A stretch of DNA of 64,000 nucleotides from Thermodesulfovibrionales bacterium (GCA_020062545.1 JAGUWD010000002.1:1-64000), one strand, 5' to 3'. Shown: positions 1 through 6,984, counted from the first letter of the stretch. Made by a program: numbers and translations. The notes: generated from the letters alone by a model not told the origin.

Positions 1-113
1 CGTGTCTCTCTTGTCTGAAAGGCCGTGTCTCTCTTGTCTGAAAGGCCGTGTCTTCTTGTCTGAAAGGCCGTGTCTCTCTTGTCTGAAAGGCCGTGTCTTC
101 TTGTCTGAAAGGC
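1..113. repeat. 22/23-bp minisatellite, five copies
   Basis: Five consecutive units of 23, 23, 22, 23 and 22 bp begin with CGTGTCT and end with TGTCTGAAAGGC, at 1-23, 24-46, 47-68, 69-91 and 92-113. A degenerate sixth start follows at 114. Read on the minus strand the array lies directly after the stop codon at 129-131. A 23+22 pair is 45 nt, so a reading frame stays open through the alternating copies and would encode a 15-residue repeat containing DTAFQTRRHG. There are no unique spacers, so this is not a CRISPR. The array runs off the left edge of the window. Confidence 0.9.
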
Positions 114-128
114 CGTGTCTTTCTCGTC

Positions 129-602
129 TCAATTTTTTGTCTCCTTAACAACCAATATCGACTTCCTGAATAATTGCATCATGTTTTCATGGTCCAGAAT
201 GTTTAAGATATCTTCTATGGAGAATTTTTTATCTGCAAAAATCTTTATTAAATGCTGAGCATATATCTGAGTTATTGAATTTTCCGCCTCTTCTGAAGTA
301 ATATCCTTTATGTCAGTTTGCCCGATTCTTAAAGCTGTTGTGCTTTTGAGAGACAAACCGATTAAAACTGGTGATTTTGAATCACACCCCGAAACCTGCT
401 GGCAAGGCTGTGCTTGGTTCGATGGGGATGATAGCTGTTGTGTGTTGTTATCGCTTAAGAGATTGCTCGCATCAAAGGTGCAATAATTAATAGATTTTCT
501 GACTGTTTCTATTATCTCACCGGCTTGCTTAAAAGTAAAACCTTCCTCAGATAGCCATACTACTATCTCTTTTGCAATTGCCTGAATTTCTTCTCTTGTC
601 AT
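129..602 (-). CDS. Hypothetical small helical protein, paralogue of the 951-1457 product
   Basis: A 157-residue protein of unrecognised family. It has an N-terminal helical segment (about residues 1-40, EIVVWLSEEGFTFKQAGEII), a Ser/Gln-rich linker with NNTQQLSS, and a C-terminal helical segment (about 100-157). The protein at 951-1457 shares this layout and the NTQQLS linker, so the two look like diverged duplicates. Its ATG overlaps the stop of the preceding gene (ATGA at 599-602), which implies translational coupling in a three-gene operon reading leftward. The minisatellite starts just past its stop. It probably belongs to the integrative element; the function is unknown. Confidence 0.7.
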   Translation of the reverse strand: MTREEIQAIAKEIVVWLSEEGFTFKQAGEIIETVRKSINYCTFDASNLLSDNNTQQLSSPSNQAQPCQQVSGCDSKSPVLIGLSLKSTTALRIGQTDIKDITSEEAENSITQIYAQHLIKIFADKKFSIEDILNILDHENMMQLFRKSILVVKETKN

Positions 603-937
603 CCTCTTACCTCCTGACGACCTTTGCCGTTGCCATTGTGCCTCCTCTGGTGTTTTTTTATCTCCGCTAAGCGGATTAATTGGTCTACTTCATGATTTAA
701 TTCATGCCTGAGGGTTAGTTGATTCATTTGTTTGAGGTGGGTTTTCTGTATCTTTCTGTCCGCAAGATGGTTCAAATATGCCTCAACATTTTTACGGATG
801 AAATGCCTCGGCTTTCCAAATGAACCCATCTCCACAGCGTGTCTCTCTATGAAGCCGGTGGTAAGTTTGAATTCTTTTTTTACATCCGATTCTAAAAGAA
901 TTTCATTCGGGTTGTTATTGTAATTTAACCCTTGCAT
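599..937 (-). CDS. Excisionase / MerR-like helix-turn-helix protein
   Basis: A 112-residue protein starting MQGLNYNNN. The start at 937 was chosen over the longer frame because GAGGGG lies about 8 nt upstream and it sits 13 bp after the previous stop. Residues about 14-60 (LLESDVKKEFKLTTGFIERH and a following FGKPRHFIRKNVEAYL) look like the winged helix of excisionase-type HTH_17 proteins: a first helix, a turn containing the recognition helix, then a wing and an RKxVEAYL helix. The C-terminal half is basic and helical. In an element with a tyrosine recombinase, an Xis-like directionality or replication-start role is plausible, but this is inference. Confidence 0.6.
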   Translation of the reverse strand: MQGLNYNNNPNEILLESDVKKEFKLTTGFIERHAVEMGSFGKPRHFIRKNVEAYLNHLADRKIQKTHLKQMNQLTLRHELNHEVDQLIRLAEIKKHQRRHNGNGKGRQEVRG

Positions 938-950
938 TTTATGCCCCTCT

Positions 951-1457
951 TTAAAATTTCTTTCTCTTTCTGCTGAGAACTGCCCCATTAAGTAAATGCT
1001 TTGCATATGCAAGCGTCCCTATGGCTTTATAGTAAGTAATGCCGGTTGAAAGCATTATGTCCGCTATCTCTCTTGACAGAATATCTATCATAGAATTACG
1101 ATTATCTATGTTTTGTCCTCTGTTAAAATCTGGAGTGTCTGCAAGAGAATGGCCGCATCCACAGCAAGAAGAATCCGTTTGTTCTTCTGACTGTGGATGG
1201 TATATATCAGGAGATAACTGCTGTGTATTAGTTTCGCTTGTAAAACTTTTGAAAGAAAACTCAGAATCTAAAAGTAAAGAATAAGTCCGCTTTAAAATTT
1301 TTTTACTTTCCGCTAATGTGCAATTTTTACTAAGAATCTCTACTATCTTCATTGCAAGAGATTCTTCAATCTCCGCAAAAATATAGTCAAAATATTCAGG
1401 AGACCTAAACCATACTTTGTTTTTTAAAGTGTTTTGTAAAAAATTTAGAGCATTCAT
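951..1457 (-). CDS. Hypothetical small protein with Cys-rich linker
   Basis: A 168-residue protein, first gene of the minus-strand operon, with a good ribosome site (AGAGGTG before ATG). It has an N-terminal helical part (about 1-65), a linker containing NTQQLSP and then CCGCGHSL, and a C-terminal helical part (about 115-168) with LSREIADIMLSTGITYYKAI. The CCGCGH cluster could bind metal, but no defined zinc motif is completed. Layout and linker match the 129-602 product. I do not recognise the family. The operon promoter and a duplicated 20-bp operator-like sequence lie just upstream. Confidence 0.7.
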   Translation of the reverse strand: MNALNFLQNTLKNKVWFRSPEYFDYIFAEIEESLAMKIVEILSKNCTLAESKKILKRTYSLLLDSEFSFKSFTSETNTQQLSPDIYHPQSEEQTDSSCCGCGHSLADTPDFNRGQNIDNRNSMIDILSREIADIMLSTGITYYKAIGTLAYAKHLLNGAVLSRKRKKF

Positions 1458-1475
1458 TTATACACCTCTTTTTTA

Positions 1476-1537
1476 AACCTAAAATACATCTATTTCGAAA
1501 TTAACCTAAAATACATCTATTTTAAAATTATTGTCAA
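1476..1537 (-). promoter_or_regulatory. Promoter with two identical 20-bp operator-like repeats
   Basis: On the minus strand a perfect -35 TTGACA lies at 1532-1537. It is followed by two copies, 27 bp apart, of an identical 20-mer: 1503-1522 and 1476-1495, plus-strand AACCTAAAATACATCTATTT. The copies cover the -10 and start region of the 1457-129 operon. Paired identical sites 27 bp apart over a promoter are the usual form of a repressor operator. The ribbon-helix-helix proteins encoded next door at 1560-1845 are the obvious candidates to bind them. Confidence 0.6.
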
Positions 1538-1559
1538 GTTGTTTTTTTATCAGCATAAT

Positions 1560-1736
1560 ATGTCTATGACAATTATTAATTTTTCGCTCCGGCTTCCGCC
1601 CGAACTTCATAAAAAACTCTCTGAAATCGCATCTAAAGAGATGCGGTCTTTGCACGCTCAGATCCTCCTTTATCTTCAGCAGGGCGTTGAACGCTATGAG
1701 AATGAGCAGCACAGGAAGAAGAAAGTAGATAAATAA
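1560..1736 (+). CDS. Arc/MetJ-type ribbon-helix-helix protein
   Basis: A 58-residue protein starting at ATG 1560 (MSMTIINFS) or the in-frame ATG 1566. Residues about 3-45 fit the ribbon-helix-helix fold: a beta strand (INFSLRLP), then PELHKKLSEIA, then MRSLHAQILLYLQQGV. Such proteins are dimeric DNA binders that often repress their own operon. No clear ribosome site is visible. The gene is divergent from the 1457-129 operon across the double operator. Its 3' end overlaps the oppositely transcribed relative at 1633-1845 by about 104 bp. Confidence 0.6.
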   Translation: MSMTIINFSLRLPPELHKKLSEIASKEMRSLHAQILLYLQQGVERYENEQHRKKKVDK

Positions 1737-1845
1737 TCTGTCCGTGCAGGCTTCTCTGCTCCGCCTCTGCCCGCTTTTTTATCTGCCTATGCAGATCGTC
1801 AGGCATTCTCAAAGAAATATGCTTTATCCCATTATCCCCTTGCAT
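1633..1845 (-). CDS. Arc-type ribbon-helix-helix protein, antisense-overlapping its neighbour
   Basis: A 70-residue protein with a clear ribosome site (AGAGGG, 5 nt spacing). Residues 6-41 (IKHISLRMPDDLHRQIKKRA then EQRSLHGQIIYLL) are a canonical ribbon-helix-helix domain, close in sequence to the one read from the other strand at 1560-1736. The folded domain lies mostly outside the overlap. The Ser/Ala/Lys-rich tail after residue 42 is encoded antisense to the other gene. Either both proteins are made, or the tail is a recent read-through extension. Confidence 0.65.
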   Translation of the reverse strand: MQGDNGIKHISLRMPDDLHRQIKKRAEAEQRSLHGQIIYLLSSSCAAHSHSVQRPAEDKGGSERAKTASL

Positions 1846-1874
1846 TTAAACCCTCTTTTAAGTAAACTTTTATT

Positions 1875-2066
1875 GTGAATAAAGACAGAAGGAAGGTTAT
1901 TGCAAATATATTTGCTGATGCGGCCAAATATACGCTGACCGCAGGCGCTATCGGTGGTATATTAGCGGGTAAAATGCCGTTAGCAAGCGGTATGCTATTA
2001 GCCATAGTATTTGTTGTTTTTATACTATTGGCATATTTCCTAACACCAAAAGATAAGGAGGAATAA
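1875..2066 (+). CDS. Small two-helix membrane protein
   Basis: A 63-residue protein from GTG 1875; an in-frame stop lies just upstream, so no longer form is possible. It has a basic N-terminus (NKDRRK), two hydrophobic segments at about 19-33 (TAGAIGGILAG) and 37-57 (GMLLAIVFVVFILLAYFL), and a charged tail. It resembles the small membrane proteins carried by phages and integrative elements, but no function can be assigned. The gene below follows 2 bp later, so the two are probably cotranscribed. Confidence 0.55.
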   Translation: MNKDRRKVIANIFADAAKYTLTAGAIGGILAGKMPLASGMLLAIVFVVFILLAYFLTPKDKEE

Positions 2067-2068
2067 CC

Positions 2069-2167
2069 ATGGAAGGACTTTACATTATGTTTGGAATCGC
2101 TATTCTCGCTGGCATCGTTTTTCTCATAGCCTTTAAGATTCAGGACAGAAAAAGACACGGCCATTAA
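2069..2167 (+). CDS. 32-residue single-helix membrane peptide
   Basis: A short gene with a very strong ribosome site (AAGGAGG, 6 nt before ATG). The product is a single hydrophobic helix, about residues 4-22 (LYIMFGIAILAGIVFLIAF), with a basic tail KIQDRKRHGH. It lies 2 bp after the two-helix membrane protein gene. The strong initiation signal, tight spacing and clean topology support a real gene, possibly a small toxin-like or accessory membrane peptide. Confidence 0.6.
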   Translation: MEGLYIMFGIAILAGIVFLIAFKIQDRKRHGH

Positions 2168-2184
2168 ACTTTTATAAAAAAACA

Positions 2185-2410
2185 GGACACCGGCAGTTGC
2201 GATGTTTCGGAGTTGCCGCTCCTTCGCATCCGCCGATGTCCCGTGGGGGTAAGCTATTTCAACTATCTGCATAATCTATCCTCGATTATGTGGCGGGGAT
2301 GCATTACTGTCCTCCCTGCCTCAGTCCCTGACCTATTTGAAGAAAATAGGTCAGAAGAGCGGTGAGATGATAAATAGAGCCTCTGTAGGAGGGGTTTATC
2401 CCGCTCCCCT
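2185..2410. other. Hairpin-rich intergenic region, possible structured RNA
   Basis: This 318-bp gene gap (2168-2485) holds at least three stem-loops. At 2185-2241 a nested hairpin has an outer 10-bp stem (GGACACCGGC with GCCGATGTCC; one C-A mismatch on the plus strand, a G-U wobble on the minus strand) and inner stems GATG/CATC and GGAG/CTCC. At 2328-2354 is a perfect 11-bp stem (CTGACCTATTT). At 2390-2410 AGGGG pairs with CCCCT. It fits no riboswitch class I know. The wobble pattern slightly favours a minus-strand transcript. Confidence 0.4.
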
Positions 2411-2465
2411 GACCAGCCTTAATTTCATATTTTATGCTTACCCTAATTATCATCTCTGGAGAAAG

Positions 2466-2471
2466 TATAAT
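2466..2471 (+). promoter_or_regulatory. -10 element for the XRE regulator
   Basis: A perfect TATAAT lies 15 nt before the ATG at 2486, with no recognisable -35 or ribosome site. Transcription would start around 2478-2480, making the mRNA nearly leaderless. Confidence 0.35.
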
Positions 2472-2485
2472 CGGTTAATAGATAA

Positions 2486-3004
2486 ATGTCAAGAGAAATA
2501 ATCAATAAACAGATAAATTCATTAGGGTGGAGATTTAAGCAGATAAGACTTGCTCAAAACCTTACGCAACAAGCATTTGCAAAGGCTTTAGGGATTGCCC
2601 AAGGTTTTTTAAGTGAAATCGAGCAAGATAAAAGAATGCCCGGTGGCGATGTTTTTTTATCAGTTAGTAGATATTTTGGCATCAACCTCAACTGGCTACT
2701 TACAGGTTCTGGGGAGATGTTTTTAGATGAAAGCAAAAAAGTAGTTCCTGTTGAGGACATCCCCAAAGAAAAGATGAAGACATGGATAGATGAATTCTGG
2801 CAGAATGCTTCAGAGGATGAAAAGGCATGGTTAAGAGTTGAATTTCAAAGGGCATTCCCGGAATTCAAAGAATGGCTCATGAAAAAACAAAGGGAGGTAG
2901 AGACTGAGCAGTTTCGGGAAGGTCGTCCTATTCCAGCGACCAAGAAAAAAGAACCAAAAAAATCGCCTTTTAAACCAACCGGAACAACTGAATCTGAACT
3001 TTAA
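2486..3004 (+). CDS. XRE-family helix-turn-helix transcriptional regulator
   Basis: A 172-residue protein. Residues about 10-72 are a Cro/C1-type HTH: WRFKQIRLAQNLTQQAFAKA, then GIAQGFLSEIEQDKRMPGG and YFGINLNWLLTG, the classic ending of phage-repressor HTH domains. The C-terminal half is charged and Lys-rich and carries no peptidase motif, so this is not a LexA/CI self-cleaving repressor. It is probably a regulator of the integrative element. An uninterrupted +1 reading frame runs past its stop (see the 3005-3173 entry). Confidence 0.8.
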   Translation: MSREIINKQINSLGWRFKQIRLAQNLTQQAFAKALGIAQGFLSEIEQDKRMPGGDVFLSVSRYFGINLNWLLTGSGEMFLDESKKVVPVEDIPKEKMKTWIDEFWQNASEDEKAWLRVEFQRAFPEFKEWLMKKQREVETEQFREGRPIPATKKKEPKKSPFKPTGTTESEL

Positions 3005-3173
3005 TTGCGATATCTGTGAAGAGCAATTTATATGGACGAAAAAGCAGATTATAACACTCCTAAGAGGAGTTCCATATCGAATGGGTTGGAACAATAAATG
3101 CGGTGAGATGTTTGAGTGCATTAAAAGAAAATTGCTATTGAGCATTATAACAGAGCTTTCAGAAGTGATGTAG
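3005..3173 (+). other. Out-of-frame ORF following the XRE gene, no start codon
   Basis: In the +1 frame relative to the XRE gene, an open frame runs through the XRE 3' end to a TAG at 3171-3173. Past the XRE stop it reads NCDICEEQFIWTKKQII then LLRGVPYRMGWNNKCGEMFE, a protein-like sequence with a CxxC pair. No ATG, GTG or TTG opens it. A seven-A run in the XRE 3' end could be a slippage site or the position of a frameshift. It could equally be coincidence. Confidence 0.3.
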
Positions 3174-3175
3174 GA

Positions 3176-3487
3176 TTATTTGACAACCCCTAAAAGTTTT
3201 GCAATGAGGTCTATGGCTTTAGAATTGAGAATAAACATGGAAAAAAGAAGGATGAGGAAATATAGTCTTAATTTTGATTCAATCTTTGTCTCAAAATGCG
3301 CGATGCGCTCTTCAAAATATGCTCTTGTCACAAGTTCTTTGCCAAGTTCGTCTTTTACTTCTATCTTCTTCTCACGGGCTATCGCCTCGACAGACGCCTC
3401 TATTTCTCTGACAATTTCTTTAGCCTCATCTCTACCAAGCCTGTCTTCAAGTATTTCGTATATTTTTATAGGAATTGTTGTTGGCAT
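3176..3487 (-). CDS. DUF1640/CCDC90-like coiled-coil membrane protein
   Basis: A 103-residue protein opening MPTTIPIKIYEILEDRLG. A charged helical region (about 15-75: GRDEAKEIVREIEASVEAIA and following) should form a coiled coil. A single C-terminal transmembrane helix lies at about 78-100 (LRLYFLILLFSMFILNSKAI). This is the layout of the small DUF1640 (CCDC90-like) proteins, which recur in several copies in some thermophilic bacteria. The function is unknown. It lies between the XRE gene and the response regulator on the opposite strand. Confidence 0.65.
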   Translation of the reverse strand: MPTTIPIKIYEILEDRLGRDEAKEIVREIEASVEAIAREKKIEVKDELGKELVTRAYFEERIAHFETKIESKLRLYFLILLFSMFILNSKAIDLIAKLLGVVK

Positions 3488-3523
3488 AAATTATTATAGC
3501 ATAAATCGCATGGGACATGGCAT

Positions 3524-3910
3524 ATGAGAAACATAAAAGTACTTTTAATTGATGATGATATCGGCTTTAGATCTGCCTTACGGGAAGTCCTTATCCATAA
3601 GGGATTTAAGGTAATAGAAACAGAAGGGGTAAGGGCAAAGCAAGTACTTTTAAACTGCAATCCTGATGTAGTTATTCTGGACCAGCAGATGCCATGGATT
3701 TCAGGGATAGAATTAACCCCGATACTGAAAGACATAAATCCTGACATGCCTATAATATTGCTTTCGGCGTTTTGCGATGTTCCGCTCGCTGTCCAGGCAA
3801 TTAAGGTAGGAGTTTATGATGTGATGATTAAACCACCTGATTTTGATGAGTTAGTTTCTAAAATAAAAGAGTGTGTGGCGAATACTAAAAAAAAACTTTT
3901 AAAGGCTTAA
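3524..3910 (+). CDS. Single-domain response regulator (CheY-like)
   Basis: A 128-residue protein that is only a receiver domain. It has an acidic pocket D10-D12 (LLIDDD), phosphoacceptor D53 (VVILDQQMPW), switch Ser81 (LLSAF) and K103 (MIKPP). No output domain follows, so it would signal through protein contacts. No histidine kinase is present nearby. It sits 55 bp upstream of the integrase, and GGGTC/GACCC forms a small hairpin in the gap. Whether it belongs to the element or was captured with it cannot be told. Confidence 0.85.
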   Translation: MRNIKVLLIDDDIGFRSALREVLIHKGFKVIETEGVRAKQVLLNCNPDVVILDQQMPWISGIELTPILKDINPDMPIILLSAFCDVPLAVQAIKVGVYDVMIKPPDFDELVSKIKECVANTKKKLLKA

Positions 3911-3964
3911 AAGACGGGTCAACGACCCGCCACTAAATCCTCTGGATTATAAAGGAAAAAAGAA

Positions 3965-5077
3965 ATGTCAGTCTATCGTAGAGGTAACTCCTGGTATATT
4001 GATATCCGTCTCGGCGGGGTAAGAATCAACCGTAAGGCAGGAAATAGTAAAAAAGAAGCCCAAACAATAGCAGCCGAGTTAAAAACCAAATACCGTCTTA
4101 AGATGCTGCATGTTGAGGATATTTCAGATAATTTTGATATTTTCTTTTATGATATTGCTAATAGATATTTTAAGTACTGTAAATCTGTAAAGAGTAAAAG
4201 AACCTACCATAATGAAAAGAATTATTATGAAAATCACATAGACCCCGAGTTCAAAAACATATCTCTGGCTATGCTCACTTCCAAACTACTGTCGGATTTT
4301 CAAGAGAAAAAGAAAGAAGAAGGATACTCCAATCGCACAGTCAATATTCTTCTTGGCATTATAAGAAAAATCATCAATCACAACTGCACTGACAAACAAG
4401 TTAAACGCCTCTGGAATTCTCTCGATGTGCAGTTTCCAAAGTCACTTAAGGAAAATACCAAGCAACATGCATTTCTAACATTTGATGAGTTCGATGCCCT
4501 TTTGCCCTGTTTTAAAAATGAGATGACCAGATTGAGAGCAGTGATAATGCGTTACACCGGGATGAGACCAGCGGAAGCTGCCTACCTCACTTGGACTGAT
4601 ATTAATTTTGAGCTTCGAAAAGTGAAAATTCAGGGGAAGAAAATCAATAAGTACGAATGGAAGCCTAAAGACAGCGAGGAGCGGACTATTCCACTTTCAG
4701 ATGAGGCATACGAGGCTCTAAGAATCCTTTATAAAAAGAGAAATAGTACCAGCATCTGGGTATTTTCCAATACAGATAAACCAATTATAGACATGGATAG
4801 AGCTCTTGCGACAGCGGCAAGATCCGCTGGTATTAAAAAGAAAGTCAGTCCCAACATACTCAGGCACACCTTTGCTACTTTACAATTAGCGTCAGGTGCA
4901 GACATTAGAAGCATTCAAAAAATTATGGGGCATGCAGACATTAGAACCACAATGAAATATTTAGACGCAATTGATGAAAATCTTATTAAGGCTGTAAAAG
5001 CGCACAAAAATAGGCACAGTTCCGACAAAATTCCGACTTATAAGAAAAGAAACGCCAAGAAGAATAAAGAAAAATAA
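3965..5077 (+). CDS. Tyrosine recombinase (integrase)
   Basis: A 370-residue phage-type integrase with an N-terminal AP2-like arm-binding part (SVYRRGNSWYIDIRLGG), a SAM-like core-binding domain (about 60-160) and a catalytic domain (about 165-350). Visible catalytic residues are R201 (TGMRPAEA), a Lys in the beta-hairpin near 235, R300, H323 (MGHADIRTT) and nucleophile Y332 (MKYLDA). The first residue of the usual HxxR box is Asn297 (SPNILRHTFAT), a departure from the common His. It reads toward the 3' end of tRNA-Gly only 25 bp away, the standard position for an integrase whose attachment site is that tRNA. Confidence 0.95.
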   Translation: MSVYRRGNSWYIDIRLGGVRINRKAGNSKKEAQTIAAELKTKYRLKMLHVEDISDNFDIFFYDIANRYFKYCKSVKSKRTYHNEKNYYENHIDPEFKNISLAMLTSKLLSDFQEKKKEEGYSNRTVNILLGIIRKIINHNCTDKQVKRLWNSLDVQFPKSLKENTKQHAFLTFDEFDALLPCFKNEMTRLRAVIMRYTGMRPAEAAYLTWTDINFELRKVKIQGKKINKYEWKPKDSEERTIPLSDEAYEALRILYKKRNSTSIWVFSNTDKPIIDMDRALATAARSAGIKKKVSPNILRHTFATLQLASGADIRSIQKIMGHADIRTTMKYLDAIDENLIKAVKAHKNRHSSDKIPTYKKRNAKKNKEK

Positions 5078-5084
5078 GGACTAA

Positions 5085-5102
5085 CCTATTGATTTAAAAG
5101 AG

Positions 5103-5112
<10 letters not shown>
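5085..5112. other. Probable attachment site at the tRNA-Gly 3' end
   Basis: An integrase gene ending 25 bp from a tRNA 3' end is the hallmark of tRNA-targeting integration, so the element should extend leftward from about here. The other copy of the tRNA 3' sequence was looked for from 1 to 3965 and is not present. The far end of the element therefore lies outside the window. Confidence 0.45.
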
Positions 5113-5174
<62 letters not shown>

Positions 5175-5240
5175 AAATGGAAACCAAAAATATGTTACTA
5201 CATAGAAAATATTTTGTGCAACCAAGTATAATTCTCAATT

Positions 5241-6008
5241 ATGTGGAACATACGGATGAGGGCATCGAAAAACAGAAGTCAGAATTTTAAAACCTATGAA
5301 ATACACATATCAGGGGCAGAGGGTATATATGAAGAAGCAGAGATTTTAAAAATAGTCAAAGGATATACTAAAAGGGCATTAGACCATCCAAGGGGCAAGC
5401 CTGATAAGATTGTAATAACAATCGAAGAGATAAAACAGAAGCTGAATAAAATCCAACCGCTTCCTGTAACTACTCTTAGATGCAAATCTCCGGATGAAGC
5501 TAAAAAAATAATATTCCAAACGCTATCGGACATCGGCGTTTCAAAAAAAGGTATCAATAATTCATTCAAAGTTCTAAACTCACAAAAGACAATGCGTGGA
5601 GCGGCTCTAATCTTAGAAGAATCAGGTATCCGCATGGAGCCTGACAGAAAGCGGGGAGTTAGGGTATCGAGACTCGGCATAGAGGAAACTGCAAAAAAGG
5701 CATTGGCATGGAAACTTTCAAAGATGAGAATCAACACTACTACTGTCAAAGAGGCACTAATCCTTGCTTCAAAGGTAACATCGCATCCGGATGTAACAGC
5801 AGAAATTTGCATATCCGATGATCCCGATTACACGACAGGTTATATAGCAACAAAAAATTTGGGATATCTGAGGATACCGAATATAAAAAAACATGGAGAG
5901 AAACATGGTGGAAGAGTGTTCATTATTAAGGAAGATGCCAATATCGATAGACTGATCCATTATCTCGAAAAAATACCGGTAATCGTATCAGGAGTAAGGT
6001 TTGACTAA
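5241..6008 (+). CDS. bioW: 6-carboxyhexanoate-CoA ligase (pimeloyl-CoA synthetase)
   Basis: A 255-residue protein with BioW hallmarks: the N-terminal MRASK...HISGAEGIY motif, KGYTKRALDHPRGKPDKIVI and a C-terminal GGRVFI segment. BioW makes pimeloyl-CoA from pimelate and ATP, the entry step of biotin synthesis in bacteria that lack the BioC-BioH route. No other biotin gene is visible here. The start may be ATG 5241 or the in-frame ATG 5256; neither has a clear ribosome site. The stop overlaps the next gene's TTG start, so the two are cotranscribed. Confidence 0.9.
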   Translation: MWNIRMRASKNRSQNFKTYEIHISGAEGIYEEAEILKIVKGYTKRALDHPRGKPDKIVITIEEIKQKLNKIQPLPVTTLRCKSPDEAKKIIFQTLSDIGVSKKGINNSFKVLNSQKTMRGAALILEESGIRMEPDRKRGVRVSRLGIEETAKKALAWKLSKMRINTTTVKEALILASKVTSHPDVTAEICISDDPDYTTGYIATKNLGYLRIPNIKKHGEKHGGRVFIIKEDANIDRLIHYLEKIPVIVSGVRFD

Positions 6009-6984
6009 AAACATCATCCTCATAGGCAACCCCATTGCAGGAGGGGGCGCTTTAAAGAAAATTAAAAGGTCAGTAAACATTCTTGAAAACAGGGGGTTCG
6101 ATGTCCGCTTAATGCTCACTGCTCAAAAAGGGGATGCGGAATCCTTTGCGAGACAAATCAGTCAGGAGGGTCAAGGGGAATTATTAGTAATTGCAGCAGG
6201 AGGTGATGGCACATACAATGAAGTGGCAAATGGCCTTGCCCATTCAAACATTCCCATGGCAATACTTCCTTTAGGCACAACATCCGTGCTCGCAAAGGAG
6301 TTGAATATGCCTGAAAACTTAGAAAAGGCTTTAAATATTGCACTGAATGGAAAAGTACAGACGGTCCATCTCGGCAGAATAACATGCAACAAGTTAGCTC
6401 ATAGCTCATCGCTCATAGATACCAATAAAAAAACTATGGGCCATGAGCTATCATCCAAGAGCTATAATATTACTCGTCACCCGTCACTCGTCACTCGTTA
6501 CTTCCTTCTTATGGCAGGCATTGGCTTTGACGGAGAAACTGTTTATAGTGTAAATGAAAAGATAAAAACAATTACAGGCAAAGGCGCTTATATATTGAGC
6601 GGAATTAGAACAATCCTCAAATACAATCCACCCAGAATCACTCTGAAATATAACTCGGAGCAGAAATCAGGATATAACGCCATCATAGGTAAGGCTTCAT
6701 GTTATGGCGGAGACTTTAAGATAACGCCGGATGCCAAGCTCACAGAGCCATCCCTTTATGTGTTCTTAATGCATAAAAAAGGCAGACTAAACCTCATCCG
6801 CTACATATCAGGGATAATAAAGGGGGGCCATCTCAAACTAAAGGATATAAGCTATTTCAGGGCTTCAGAGATAGAGATACAAGGCAATGCACACATCCAG
6901 GTCGATGGAGACTATTTAGGCATCACACCTGCAAAAATAGATGTGATGCCCAATGCATTGCTGCTAACAACCCCTACTCTTTAG
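6001..6984 (+). CDS. Diacylglycerol kinase / sphingosine kinase-like lipid kinase
   Basis: A 327-residue protein of the DAGKc (YegS/DgkB) family. It has GNPIAGGGALKK at 9-20, the nucleotide-binding GGDGT at 67-71 followed by NEVANGL, an LGTTSVLAKEL loop, and a C-terminal beta domain with GIGFDGE and VDGDYLG motifs. It should phosphorylate a lipid such as diacylglycerol at the inner membrane. An insertion of about 35 residues (132-169, rich in Ser, His and Thr) separates the two domains and is made of short tandem repeats. The TTG start overlaps bioW. The 3' end overlaps the convergent porB by 11 bp. Confidence 0.85.
   Translation: MTKNIILIGNPIAGGGALKKIKRSVNILENRGFDVRLMLTAQKGDAESFARQISQEGQGELLVIAAGGDGTYNEVANGLAHSNIPMAILPLGTTSVLAKELNMPENLEKALNIALNGKVQTVHLGRITCNKLAHSSSLIDTNKKTMGHELSSKSYNITRHPSLVTRYFLLMAGIGFDGETVYSVNEKIKTITGKGAYILSGIRTILKYNPPRITLKYNSEQKSGYNAIIGKASCYGGDFKITPDAKLTEPSLYVFLMHKKGRLNLIRYISGIIKGGHLKLKDISYFRASEIEIQGNAHIQVDGDYLGITPAKIDVMPNALLLTTPTL
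6394..6505. repeat. Heptamer arrays inside the lipid kinase gene
   Basis: 6394-6418 has units TTAGCTC, ATAGCTC, ATCGCTC, ATAG. 6471-6505 has units TACTCGT, CACCCGT, CACTCGT, CACTCGT, TACTTCC. Both are in frame, and together with the 52 bp between them they make up the extra segment of the protein. Confidence 0.85.

Noticed and set aside
1-113. CRISPR array
   Set aside because: Units follow one another directly with no unique spacers, and no cas genes are near.
2185-2410. Cyclic-di-GMP or other known riboswitch
   Set aside because: Stem order and loop sequences do not fit the consensus of any class I can recall.
1-3965. Second copy of the tRNA-Gly end (left attachment site)
   Set aside because: No match to the tRNA 3' sequence was found, so the border is outside the window.
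5294-5812. 172-codon open frame antisense to bioW
   Set aside because: It mirrors a well-supported gene and its product has no domain or export features of its own.
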